Source: Persicaria tinctoria (lineage: Eukaryota > Streptophyta > Magnoliopsida > Caryophyllales > Polygonaceae). From it: DNA of 64,000 bases. The stretch is taken from NCBI GenBank assembly GCA_037127255.1, contig JBANSL010000016.1, positions 8,558,501-8,622,500 of the forward strand, written 5' to 3'. This document shows positions 10,902-20,829 of this stretch, in pieces. The notes beneath the pieces are model-generated. The model had not been told where the DNA came from. It saw only the letters and a program-made list of their open reading frames with translations, and did not search any database. How positions within the stretch are numbered: the first letter of the stretch is position 1; every line of letters starts with the position of its first letter. The translations under genes and the position numbers were made by a program.

Positions 10902-12068
10902 TCAATGGTTTGGAGAAACCAAACTCGGTATATAATTCATTACTGTGTCAAGCACGTTGGAAAAGAGTACCTGCCGCCATCTCCGAGTTCTAATGTTATA
11001 TACCTTAACAAATTGTTGTCCCCATACTAAGATCTCATTGTCACTCACCTGCGATAAAATTCGAAAAGAATCACAGGCTGCGGGGATCACAAATAGCATA
11101 CTCCATGAAGACTCATCATCTCCGTAATCCTTTAAAGCCCATACTTCATAGTCCAAGTTTGTACCGAATTCAAGTGTCACGGTCAGTTGCCCGTCCAAAG
11201 CTCCCAATTCGAATCTGCTAGGTTCATAAAGATCTATTGAAGCTCTTGCCTTGGGAAATCGAACCATCTGAAACTCCTCCGCCACTGGATCAAAGTAGAC
11301 GATGACGTCACCTCCAACACAAAGCTCACCGGCCCAATGAGGAACGCCTCTTACCGTCGGCCTCTGATTATAATCGATTGCCCAGACTTGCACGCTTTGC
11401 AACACTTGGGATTGTGTTTTGGAAGTGAAACTCCCGTCCTTGAGGCTTACGGTACGGAAACTTGTAGAATCAGACATTACGACCTTGTACTCATCGCCGC
11501 GTGCTTCATCATGGTATTGGTATAGCGCGCGCAAGGCACGATACTCATCCATCTCGTTGGATTGATCAGCGATGAATCGCAACCTTTTCTCGACTTTGGT
11601 ACACGGATTAAAGAGGAGGAAATCTCCTGGATACTTATAGAGAGCAACCAAACCGTTACAAATGCCCACCACCCTCACCCTGCCGCGTTCCCCCTCTTCA
11701 AAGAAGTCGCAATGAGAACGAAAGGGGCGTCTCTCAAGCGATTCAGATGTCGTAAAACACGGTACATCAAGAGGCTTATAGGGTGATTTGGATACATTCT
11801 TGAAAGCTTCATTGAGGAATATGATGTCCATTGGCAAGCGGCCGCATCGATAATTGCACCAACATCTTATCAAGAGGCTTATCGGGTGATTTCGGATGGA
11901 GTTAGGGTTGTAATTCGATACGAAAAAGGGATCGGATATAAGAAGATACCATTGCTTGCACACACGCAAGCATCGGCCTACCGATGCGAGAGGAAGTTTG
12001 TGGAAGATCTCAACCCATGTGTGAAGGGGGAGATCGGGAGATGGTGAATGCGATTTTGGTTTTTTCAT
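10902..12068 (-). CDS. F-box protein, cluster copy 1
   Basis: Intact single-exon gene of 388 residues. An F-box lies at about residues 12-55 (DLPLHTWVEIFHKLPLASVG, then RVCKQWYLLISDPFF), the SKP1-binding part of SCF ubiquitin ligases. The rest resembles an F-box-associated region: CDFFEEGERGRVRVVGICNG, FLLFNPCTKVEKRL, YKVV, and a WALKDYG...WSMLFVIP block near 300-330. In this family the C-terminal part selects the protein to be ubiquitinated; the target here is unknown. The start is the first in-frame ATG before the F-box. It is one of three intact tandem paralogues; lineage-specific F-box clusters are common in plants. Confidence 0.9.
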   Translation of the reverse strand: MKKPKSHSPSPDLPLHTWVEIFHKLPLASVGRCLRVCKQWYLLISDPFFVSNYNPNSIRNHPISLLIRCWCNYRCGRLPMDIIFLNEAFKNVSKSPYKPLDVPCFTTSESLERRPFRSHCDFFEEGERGRVRVVGICNGLVALYKYPGDFLLFNPCTKVEKRLRFIADQSNEMDEYRALRALYQYHDEARGDEYKVVMSDSTSFRTVSLKDGSFTSKTQSQVLQSVQVWAIDYNQRPTVRGVPHWAGELCVGGDVIVYFDPVAEEFQMVRFPKARASIDLYEPSRFELGALDGQLTVTLEFGTNLDYEVWALKDYGDDESSWSMLFVIPAACDSFRILSQVSDNEILVWGQQFVKVYNIRTRRWRQVLFSNVLDTVMNYIPSLVSPNH

Positions 12069-12880
12069 TAGGGTTTCAACTGCGCGATGATGTGTTTGAA
12101 CTTTGAAGGAGTTGTTGTGTACGCTGTTTATTTTATACTCCGTATATATAAAACCCTAAAAGTCGTTGAAGGAGTTTGGATCTGCTGCACCCTAGTACCC
12201 TACTATGCACCCCACCATATACCCCATTATTATTTTGTGTATTTATTTATAATAATAAATTTTCAAAAATTATAATTATGGGGTGTTGAAAGGTAAAATT
12301 TACAAATGTTACCCATGATTAACCTCAAATGTAATGAAATAAGATTAGGGGTAAACCTATGATTGTGGACAAAACATTAAGATGAAGGGATGGAAGGGGT
12401 TACCTTGGTATGAAGATGTAAAAGAGTGTAAAAGTTGATACTCTATCTATTTTTTATGTTTTTTTTATTTAACCAATAATATTATGATTGGTGGAAACTA
12501 TTTAATGAATATAGATGAATGAGAAAAAGAGAAGGATATGGTAAATTCATGATTGTTAAGTAAAAATATGAAAACTTTACAAAAATGTGAAAGTTTCGCC
12601 TAGTGCCAAAAACAATTCGTAGACGGTCGAAATGTGAAAATTTAACCGCTACACCGATCCTACGGATTGACCCAAATGCAAACGAAATGCTACCAAAATT
12701 TTACCAGAAATCATCTTGATCGAGCTCTGTCCGTTGTTTGCGCGAAACCACCCAACAATTCTCCCGCTATCAAATTCCAGAGTTATGTCATGAGCCACCA
12801 TCAAAATTGAGATTAAAAAAAACGAGAGAACTCGTGATCAAAATTAAATCAAAACGAAAACGAATAAAAAAAAAGTTTCA
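12069..12880. other. Upstream region of F-box copy 1; no gene seen
   Basis: Presumed minus-strand promoter and 5' leader of the F-box gene. A TATA-like stretch (plus-strand TATATATAAAA near 12145) lies close upstream of the start. The rest is AT-rich with no supported coding sequence. Confidence 0.4.
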
Positions 12881-13125
12881 GGATCTTGCTCTTGGTGTTG
12901 TTTTTTTCTTCTGGAAACCCTTCCCGTTTTCAATAATTCTGGAACTTCCCTCGTTTGCATTATATTCATAGTAATCCGCCATCACACAAAAATAGTTTGT
13001 TTCAAGAGTTTTCCTTCTCATGCTACTTTACAACCGTTAGAACTTACAATGGAACCAAGAACCAAAGTCGTTACAAGGTAACAATGTACAACACCCAACA
13101 CCATATTCCGTTGTTGTTTTCCCTC
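12880..13125. repeat. F-box cluster spacer, unit A (first half)
   Basis: This segment and its continuation at 14780-14930 match 18730-19150 in order and orientation, for example CTTGGTGTTGTTTTTTTCTT and AACCAAGAACCAAAG. They are the 3' spacers of F-box copies 2 and 3 and show that each tandem duplication unit included the gene plus several hundred bases downstream. Unit A was later split by a Copia insertion at 13126; unit B shows the empty site. Confidence 0.85.
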
Positions 13126-14779
13126 TATTGACCATGTGTTAAGTATAAAATGAGTCAAAACATATGCATAAGCTTTGGTTAAGAGGCTTGCTCGATCTCC
13201 AAGTTGTATAAATAGGGGTTATATTGTACACAAACAATTCAATCAATTGAGAATTAGATCTCGTTTTTCCCTCCTTCAAGTTGTGTCTTTCTTGGGTATT
13301 GTTTTGGTAAGAAAGGTTACAAAGCCCTTGATCTTGCCACTAAACACATTCATGTCAACAGAAACATCATCTTTCATGAGTCACATTTCCCTCTTCATCT
13401 TAAACCTCTTCAAGCTGATGCTACTTTACCTGCTGCACTGTCATCTGATCATGATTTTGATTTTATTTTTACATCAATTGCAACTACTCCCAATCATTCA
13501 CATACCTCTTCTGTGTTTGGTGGATCCCCACCTCCAGCTTCCCCACCTCCCCTTGTGGTTGACAGTCCTCCTTCTGTCTCCACTTCACCTCCTATTTTTG
13601 ACAGTGCATCATCTTCTGATACCCCAACCCCACCCATCAGACACTCAACCAGACCTCGTCATCCACGTGCTTACTTGAAGGATTTTGTGTGTAACTTTGG
13701 ACCTTCCTCTACTGCCTTGATTAATATGATTGATTCTTCTTTACTCCCAGCATCTCATTTTGCTTTCCTCACTCATATATCCTCTTACACAGAACCTACT
13801 GGCTATGCTGTTACTCAATCCAAATTTACAAAGGAACTCCTTCTTGATGCTGGCCTTATGGATTCCAGTAAGCCTGTTGTGACACCCTTACCCCTTCACC
13901 TTAAGCTCACAGCTACTGATGGGGTGCCACTCTCAGATCCTTCTGTTTATCGAGCTTTAGTTGGGAAACTCAATTTCTTAACCAATACTCGCCCTGATCT
14001 GTGCTATTCAGTGCAAACATTAAGCCAATTTATGCAGAACCCACATTCTCTTCACTTTGAAGCTCTGTTGCACACCCTTCGTTATGTCAAGGGCACTGCA
14101 GGCCAAGGCATTTTACTTAATGGTTGCTCTTCTCCAGTTCTCAAGGCCTTCTCCGACTCTGACTGGGCTTCTTGCACCGTGACACGTCGGTCTGTAACTG
14201 GTTACATTGTTTTCCTTGGATCTTCTCCCATCAGCTGGAAGTCCAAGAAGCAATCCGTTGTGTCCTGCAGCTCTTCTGAATCTGAGTACAGGGCTATGGC
14301 CAATGCTGCTACAGAGGTCACCTGGCTGATTCGTTTGCTTCAAGATTTCTCGATTCAACCACTTAAGCCAGTCCAATTGTTTTGTGACAATCGATCAGCA
14401 ATCCAGATAGCATCCAACCCAGTCTTCCACGAGCGCACCAAACACATCGAAGTGGATTTTCACTTCACTCGTGACAAGGTCCTTGATGGCCTATTACAGC
14501 TTTCTTTCGTTGCTTCCTCCGAGCAGCTGGCTGATGTCCTCACCAAGGTCTTGCCTTCACATCAGCAGAATTTTATTCTCTCCAAGCTAGGGTTGTACCA
14601 CCCTCCATCTTGAGGGGGCGTATTGACCATGTGTTAAGTATAAAATGAGTCAAAACATATGCATAAGCTTTGGTTAAGAGGCTTGCTCTCCAAGTTGTAT
14701 AAATAGGGGTTATATTTTACACAAACAATTCAATCAATTGAGAATTAGATCTCGTTTTTCCCTCCTTCAAGCTGTTACA
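13126..14779 (+). mobile_element. Copia LTR retrotransposon, internally deleted
   Basis: Two nearly identical LTRs of about 160 bases (13126-13285 and 14621-14779) flank a short body; they differ by a 4-base indel and a few bases. A 5-base target duplication CCCTC sits on both sides (13121-13125, 14780-14784), and the paralogous spacer near 18985 is the unoccupied site. Both LTRs start TATTGACC rather than the usual TG. A polypurine tract TTGAGGGGGCG precedes the 3' LTR. No primer-binding site follows the 5' LTR, so gag, protease, most of integrase and the reverse transcriptase core are deleted. High LTR similarity implies a fairly recent insertion. Confidence 0.92.
13310..14613 (+). pseudogene. 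Copia pol remnant (integrase tail, RT end, RNase H)
   Basis: Reading starts in the part of Copia pol after the integrase core (GYKALDLATKHIHVNRNIIF), crosses a proline-rich linker, and from 13513 continues as one open frame of 366 codons. It then jumps from the pre-RT segment (HPRAYLKDFVCNF) to the extreme end of reverse transcriptase (GYAVTQSKFTKELLLDAGL), so the catalytic YVDD region is absent. RNase H follows with its acidic residues (FSDSDWA, SSSESEYRA, CDNRSAIQ) and the typical ending ADVLTKVLP. The frame is open but cannot encode a complete polyprotein. Confidence 0.85.
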
Positions 14780-15131
14780 CCCTCAACAAGGCAACCGTGT
14801 CCCAAGGACGTTTCTAGGTCGATGAGTTCAATATGATAGCCCTTAAGTGCTTACGGAGTTGATATCACTTCACCCATCGTCAAATAGTTCTAGACTGGAA
14901 CCTCACTCACTCTTTTCCACATAAGAACTCCACACCTCAAAATCGAGGGTTTCAAAGTTAATTGCCAAAATAATTTGTATTTATATGTCCAAAGATCATA
15001 GCAGAGAAATATACATCTATTCTTTGCAAGGATTTTGTGACAAAAAAAAACAGAGTATGATTCATATAAGTGCACATATATATCACCAGTAAAGATAAAA
15101 ACTAGTCATCATATCATCATATATATCATAA
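14780..15131. other. 3' spacer of F-box copy 2
   Basis: Continuation of the duplicated F-box cluster spacer (compare 18990-19150). No gene seen. Near 15086-15125 the CCAGTAAAGATAAAAACTAG stretch is shared with the 3' flank of F-box copy 1 near 10854. Confidence 0.6.
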
Positions 15132-16310
15132 TCAATAAGTAGAAACCAAACTTGGAATATAATTCATTACATTATGAAAGCCGTTGGAGAAGAGTACCTC
15201 TCGCCATCCCCGAGTTCTAATGTTATATACCTTCAAATATTGTCTGAATACTAAGATCTCGTCGTCACTCACCCGCGATAAAATTTGAAAAGTATCACAG
15301 GCTTGGGGGATCACAAATAGCATACTCCATGAACACTCATCTCCGTACTCTTTTAAAGCCCATATTTCATAGCCCATGTTTGTATCTAATTCATACGACA
15401 CCGTCAGTTGCTCGTCCAAAGCTCCCAATTCGAATCTGCATCGTTCACCCCAATGAGGACCTATTACAGGTCTTTCCTTGGGAAATCGAATCAATTGAAA
15501 CTCCTCGGTTAGTGGATCAAAGTAGATGATTACGACACCTCCAACACGAAGATCATCGACCCAATGAGGAACGCCTCTTACCATCTTCGCCTCCCAGGAC
15601 CCATCCTCGAGGCAGATTTTCACGTTTTGCAACACTTGGGATTGAGTTTTGGAGGTGAAACTCCCGTCCTTGAGGCTTACGGTACAGAAACTTGTAGAAT
15701 CACATATTACGACCTTGTACTCATCGCCGCGTGCTTCATCATGGTATAGTGCGCGCAAGCAACGATACTGATAATGGATCTCGTTGGATTGTTGAGCATC
15801 GAATCGCAACCTTTTCTCAACTTTGGTAAACGGATTAAAGAGGAGGAAATCTCCGGGAGACTTGTAGAGAGCAACCAAACCGTTACAAGTGCCCAACACC
15901 GTCACCCTGTCGCGTTCCCCCTCGTCAAAGAAGTCGCAGTGAGAACGGAAAGAGCGTCTCTGAAGCGATTCAGATTTCGCAATACACTTTACCCCATTGT
16001 TGGATGCATTCTTGATAGCTTCATTAAGGAATAAAATGTCAGATAGCTTAATCAATGGCAATCGGGTGCACCGGCATTCCATCAAGAGGCTTATCGGGTG
16101 ATTTCGGATGGAGATAGGGTTATAATTCGATACGAAAAAGGGATCGGATAAAAGAAGATACCATTGCTTGCACACACGCGAGCATCGGCCTACCGATACG
16201 AGAGGAAGTTTGTGGAATATCTCAACCCAAAGGTTAAGGGGGAGATCAGCGGGCTTGGATCCCTTCAATTTGGCTATCAAATTCGATATGAACAGCGTCG
16301 CTTTTTTCAT
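15132..16310 (-). CDS. F-box protein, cluster copy 2
   Basis: Intact single-exon gene of 392 residues, a paralogue of copies 1 and 3. The N-terminus is longer and differs (MKKATLFISNLIAKLKGSK), then the F-box follows at about residues 20-62 (DLPLNLWVEIFHKLPLVSVG, RVCKQWYLLLSDPFF). The F-box-associated region keeps CDFFDEGERDRVTVLGTCNG, FLLFNPFTKVEKRL and the C-terminal IWALKEYG...WSMLFVIP block. It is expected to act as a substrate receptor in an SCF ubiquitin ligase; substrate unknown. The divergent start and differences in the middle (SNNGVKCIAKSESL) are where copies differ most. No frame damage seen. Confidence 0.9.
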   Translation of the reverse strand: MKKATLFISNLIAKLKGSKPADLPLNLWVEIFHKLPLVSVGRCSRVCKQWYLLLSDPFFVSNYNPISIRNHPISLLMECRCTRLPLIKLSDILFLNEAIKNASNNGVKCIAKSESLQRRSFRSHCDFFDEGERDRVTVLGTCNGLVALYKSPGDFLLFNPFTKVEKRLRFDAQQSNEIHYQYRCLRALYHDEARGDEYKVVICDSTSFCTVSLKDGSFTSKTQSQVLQNVKICLEDGSWEAKMVRGVPHWVDDLRVGGVVIIYFDPLTEEFQLIRFPKERPVIGPHWGERCRFELGALDEQLTVSYELDTNMGYEIWALKEYGDECSWSMLFVIPQACDTFQILSRVSDDEILVFRQYLKVYNIRTRGWREVLFSNGFHNVMNYIPSLVSTY

Positions 16311-17580
16311 TAGGGTTTGGTGATGTTCTTCTGTTTCAAGGAGTTGTGTGCGTTATTTATTAACAAACCCTAAAAATCGGTAGATCAATAATTTATTTGT
16401 TTTTGTTTTTACATTTATTTTTCTAAAGTGATGAAGATGTTGTAATTGATGGATGCATATCTTCTATAAACAAAAAAAAAAAAAAAAAAGTAAGATAAAG
16501 TCACAAAAATTTCCATCTAAAGGAATAGACAAATCCGCCTAAAGACCCTCATTCACCTAGCTAATTTTTTAACAAGTCCTTAGTCTCCAAATTGGGAAAA
16601 CAAGAATCTCTCGATGAACTTAAAGACGTACCCTCAATCACCATTGTTAAACAATTGGGATCGAGACCTGACTGAAGAACACAAAACTCATATCTTTAAA
16701 TTGGAAGCTTTAATCTTCCAATACATCCCTTCCGACTTGGGTACTGTTAAACAATTCGCATCTCTTTCTATTAGTCCAAAGTTGGACAATGAATTCGAAT
16801 TAAACCTAACTCTAATACCATAACCAAAAAAAAAAAAAAAAAAAAAAGAGCTTGGATGAGGAAAATGTATTTGATTGAACTGGATTGATTTGCGGTGGAA
16901 GAATGCAAAATGGAATTGAAAAGACGAGAGCTTAAAACCATGGCGGATGCTTTATTCTTAATTTCAAGATATGGGTTCTTGGGTGGAGGAGCTGCTGTCT
17001 TTGGATGCGGCGCCATTGGCTGGCGAGAGTGCTGAGGGGATGGTGCATGGAAGTTGCTGTCTTTGGAGACTAGCTTGGGCTACCTGAGGGGGGCAACGGG
17101 TCGGGGTAGCGGCGGAGGGAGTGGTTGCCATGGCGAATTGGCTATGGCGATGATTGCTAGCAGGAGTTGCCATATAGACATAGCAGACGGGCTTTGATTT
17201 CCCAAATCACTCGTTAGCGTTAAAAGGACTAATTAGTACGTAGTAATTTAGTTACTTATCAGTATACTTTTTTAATCGTATCAATAGCCCCTATAATTTT
17301 AGAGTGATGGTTAAAAAAGAGAAAACTAATTAAAACATCCCATCTTAATTAGGGATAAGGGATATCGTAAAAATACATCCTCATCTTTCAATGTAATAAA
17401 AATTCCTCAATCTTTTTTTTGGTGAAAAGGTGAGAGCTAAGCTCTCAATAAACGAGAGAAAAACGGGCTACACAGGCAAAAGTCGGGGAGTAGCCCTTCC
17501 CCTAATATCCTCGGAGACAAGCTCTCAATAAAAATTCCTAGTTTCATGAGAAATTTCTTTTTGCCGAAGGCACAAATTTC
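16311..17580. other. Intergenic region with unidentified short frames and poly-A tracts
   Basis: Contains A-runs at about 16470-16488 and 16826-16848. Plus-strand 16614-16823 is an open 69-codon frame (starting MNLKTYPQSPLLNNWDRDL) ending just before the second A-run, which could be the tail of a retroposed fragment; I do not recognise it. Minus-strand 16964-17173 is a short Ala/Thr/Pro-rich frame in a GC-richer stretch, also unrecognised. Near 17313-17400 the sequence resembles the terminal repeat of the MULE at 23653 (GAAAACTAATTAAAA, GTAAAAATACATCCTCA), so a decayed relative lies here. Confidence 0.4.
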
Positions 17581-17584
17581 CGAC

Positions 17585-18468
17585 TTAATTGGAGGAGTGT
17601 CCATTCTTCTTAGGCATGGAGATTGCCTATTCTTCTTCTGGTTTGCTTCTCGACCAAAGAAAATACATCTTAGATATATTGGTTGATGCTGGGATGAATG
17701 ATTGTAAACCATCTGATTTTCCTATGCAAAGGAATCTCAAGCTGTCACTTGACACTGGTGTGCCCATCGAATCTCCAGAGCATTATAGAAGGCTCATTGG
17801 TCGTCTATTGTATCCGACTCTCAGTAGACCTGACATTTCCTTCGGTGTTCAACAATTGAGTTAGTTTTTACAATCACCTCGCCAACCTCAACTTGATGTT
17901 GCCTACTTCCTTCTGCGTTACCTCAAAGGTACATTCAACAGAACTCTGTTTTATCCCAACTCTTCCTCTTTGTCACTTCGTGCATATAGTGATGCCAATT
18001 AGGGCAATTGTCTATATTCTGGACGTTCTATAACTGGATATTGTATGTTCTTGGGAAATGCTCTTGTCTTTTGGAAGACTAAGATGCAAAAAAAAATCGT
18101 CAGTAAATCCTCTACTGAAAGTGACTAAAGGGCTATATATGTCTTTCGCTGCTAGCGAGATTGTTTGGCTTGAAGGGCTCCTTTCTGATCTTCAAGTTCT
18201 TGTATCTCTTCCTATCCCTTTGCATTGTGACAAAAAATCAGCCCAACATCTGCCGGCCAATCTAGTTTTCCATTAACGTACCAAACACATCCATATAGAC
18301 TGCCATTTTGTTTGTGAAATGGTGCAATCCTCATTCCTGAGTACATGTCATGTTCCCTCCGCGCACCAGCTTGCTGATATATTCACAAAGGCATTGGGCT
18401 CTCAACAACATGATTTCCTTTGTTCCAAGCCTGGCTTGTTACCTCACGTCAAGCTTGAGGGGGGAATA
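17585..18468 (+). pseudogene. Copia pol relic (RT end and RNase H)
   Basis: A degenerate plus-strand Copia 3' half. It reads FFLGMEIAYSSSGLLLDQRK (end of reverse transcriptase), then YRRLIGRLLYPTLSRPDISF, YLKGTFNRTL, an RNase H stretch with CDKKSAQHLPANLVFH, and near the end QLADIFTKALGSQQHDF. Several stops and at least one frameshift break it. A polypurine tract (TTGAGGGGGGAATA) lies at 18454-18467, directly followed by an LTR. It belongs to a different Copia family from the element at 13126. Confidence 0.85.
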
Positions 18469-18729
18469 TGATCACATATGCTATTATTTGGTTACCATCA
18501 AGAACTTTGGCTATATTGTGTAATTAGCATAAATAATAGGTTGAGACGTCGTCGTTTAGTCTCTATTACGCCTATAAAGGCTCGTAAGCAACTGTGATGT
18601 TCTTTCAAGGTTTTCAGTTGCAACAAACTCTCTACAGATTCTTGTTCATTCAATCAAGGGTTGCTCTCATTTGAGCTTCTTTTCTATGTCAGTTATAGAT
18701 CATTTGATCTGTTTATAAAATCCCCTGCA
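18469..18729 (+). mobile_element. 3' LTR of the second Copia element
   Basis: Starts TGATCACATATGC right after the polypurine tract and ends near CCCCTGCA, giving about 261 bases. The 5' LTR is not in the expected place, so the element is truncated on its left side. It abuts the F-box spacer unit at 18730. Confidence 0.75.
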
Positions 18730-19200
18730 GATCTTGTTCTTGGTGTTGTTTTTTTCTTCTGAGAAACCCTTCCCGTTTTCAATAATTCTGGTACTTCCCT
18801 TCCCGTTTGCATTATATTCAATTATTCATAGTAATTAATCCGCCATCACAAATAGTTTATTTCAAGAATTTTCCTTTTCATGCTCCTTTACAACTTACAA
18901 CGGAACCAAGAACCAAAGCCGTTACAACTTAACAATGTACAACGTACCCAAACCCAACAACATATTCCGTTGTTGCTTTCCCTCGATCAACAAGGAAACC
19001 GTGTCCAAGGACATTTCTAGCTAGGTCGACACCTTCTATACCCTTGAGTGCTTACGGAGTTGATATCACTTCACCCATCGTCAAATAGTTATAGATTGAA
19101 ACCTCCCTCTACTCTTTTCCAATCCAAAGAAGAACTTCACACCTCAAAGTACGTTGACGGTTTCAAAGTTACCTGCTAAAATCCTTTACGTCCAAAGATC
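18730..19200. repeat. F-box cluster spacer, unit B
   Basis: Matches 12880-13125 plus 14780-14930. Here TTTCCCTCGATCAACAAGG is continuous, which is the unoccupied counterpart of the Copia insertion site in unit A. Confidence 0.85.
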
Positions 19201-19214
19201 AGAACTAGTTTGAA

Positions 19215-19350
19215 TTCAGACCGTGTGCGTATTCGAACCATCTGAAGCTCCTCCGTTAGACGATCAAAGTAGATGATTACGAACGACTACTCCCAAGCTA
19301 AACGTACACACGTACACAAGCCCAATGAGGAATGCTTGTTACAATCGCCG
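19215..19350 (-). pseudogene. F-box gene relic (fourth cluster copy)
   Basis: A short stretch resembles the middle of the neighbouring F-box coding sequences: plus-strand TTCGAACCATCTGAAGCTCC, GATCAAAGTAGATGATTACG and CCCAATGAGGAATGC match the parts encoding the MVRFP, IYFDP and GVPHW motifs. Order is kept but most of the gene is gone and indels are present. It shows that a further paralogue once stood between copies 2 and 3. Confidence 0.65.
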
Positions 19351-19652
19351 ACTTACATCTATTCTTTGCAAGGATTTTGTGACCAATTAAAACAGATCAT
19401 GATTCATAAATTGCAATTAAATAAATTAATTTATGCAGAACAATATATATAATGGAACATTCAAATCTTATCAAAGTCTAAAAAACTTTTACTTCTTAAT
19501 ATAAGTTCATATATATCACCAGTAAACTAGCAAGAAGATGACTTTCCTGTGGGATTGGATTGGACCAAAGCTAAATAAAGAATTTAATTAGTTGCTGCTC
19601 AAAAAAAATAAAAATATCACCAGTAGACATAAAAACAAGTCATCATATCATT

Positions 19653-20816
19653 TCAGTGGTTTGGAGAAACCAAACTTGGAATATAATTCATTATATAGTG
19701 AAGCCCATTGGATAAGAGTATCTCTCGCCATCTCCGAGTTCTAATGTTATACACCTTCAAACATTGTCTCAACACCAAGATCTCGTCGTCACTCACCCGT
19801 GATAAAATTTGAAAAGTATCACAGGCTCGGGGGATCACAAATAGCATACTCCATGACGACTCATCTCCGTAATCTTTTAAAGCCCATATTTCATACCCCA
19901 AGTTTGTACCTAATTCAAACGACACGGTCAGTTGCTCGTCCAAAGCTCCCAATTCGAATCTGCTACGTTCACCAATATGAGGACCTATTACAGGTCTTTC
20001 CTTGGGAAATCGAACCATCTGAAACTCCTCGGTTAGGGGATCAAAGTAGATGACTACGACACCTCCAACGCGAAGATCACCTTCCCAATGAGGAACGCCT
20101 CGTACCATTGTCGACTTCCGGCCATTCCCGCCACTCATCGCACAAATTTTCACGTTTTGCAACACTTGGGATTGAGTTTTGGACGTGAAACTCCCGTCCT
20201 TGAGGCTTACTGTGTGGAAACTTGCAGAATCAGACATTACGACCTTGTACTCGCCGCGTGCTTCATCATGGTATAGCGCGCCCATGTAAAAAAACTTATC
20301 GATCTCTTTGGATTGATCGGCATCGAATCGCAACCTTTTCTCGACTTTGGTACACGGATTAAAGAGGAGGAAATCTCCGGGAGACTTATAGAGAGCAACC
20401 AAACCGTTACAAATGCCCAACACCGACACCCTGCGGTGTTGCCTCTCGGCAAAGAAGTCGCAGTGAGGACGGAAAGGGCGTCTCTCAAGAGATTCAGATT
20501 TCGCAATACACGTTACCCCATTGTTGGATACATTCTTGAAAGCTTCATTAAGGAATATGATGTCCCTTGGCTCTGGTTTGGAGCCCCATTGGCAGCACCA
20601 ACAATCCATCAAGAGGCTTATAGGGTGATTTTGGATGGAGTTAGGGTTATAATTCGATACGAACAAGGGATCGGATATAAGACGATGCCATTGCTTGCAC
20701 ACACGCAAACATCTGCCAACCGATGTGAGAGGAAGTTTGTGGAATATCTCAACCCAAATGTTAAGGGGGAGATCGGGTGTTTGGATCTCATGAATTTGAC
20801 TATATGCGTTTTCCAT
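19653..20816 (-). CDS. F-box protein, cluster copy 3
   Basis: Intact single-exon gene of 387 residues. F-box at about residues 15-58 (DLPLNIWVEIFHKLPLTSVG, RVCKQWHRLISDPLF). The F-box-associated region is close to copies 1 and 2: CDFFAERQHRRVSVLGICNG, FLLFNPCTKVEKRL, GVPHWEGDLRVGGVV, YEIWALKDYGDESSWSMLF, and the shared ending MNYIPSLVSPNH. Copies 1 and 3 share the exact C-terminal ending, copy 2 differs slightly. Expected role is substrate recognition in an SCF complex; the substrate is unknown. The ATG at 20816 is the first in frame upstream of the F-box. Confidence 0.9.
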   Translation of the reverse strand: MENAYSQIHEIQTPDLPLNIWVEIFHKLPLTSVGRCLRVCKQWHRLISDPLFVSNYNPNSIQNHPISLLMDCWCCQWGSKPEPRDIIFLNEAFKNVSNNGVTCIAKSESLERRPFRPHCDFFAERQHRRVSVLGICNGLVALYKSPGDFLLFNPCTKVEKRLRFDADQSKEIDKFFYMGALYHDEARGEYKVVMSDSASFHTVSLKDGSFTSKTQSQVLQNVKICAMSGGNGRKSTMVRGVPHWEGDLRVGGVVVIYFDPLTEEFQMVRFPKERPVIGPHIGERSRFELGALDEQLTVSFELGTNLGYEIWALKDYGDESSWSMLFVIPRACDTFQILSRVSDDEILVLRQCLKVYNIRTRRWREILLSNGLHYIMNYIPSLVSPNH

Positions 20817-20829
20817 TGGGTTTGGTGAT

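Noticed and set aside
13175..13678. Leucine-rich 167-codon frame
   Set aside because: It is a shadow of the Copia LTR and pol reading in another frame.
10902..20816. Self-incompatibility S-locus F-box genes
   Set aside because: The proteins lack the SLF-type sequence pattern and no S-RNase gene is in the window; the cluster arrangement alone is not enough.
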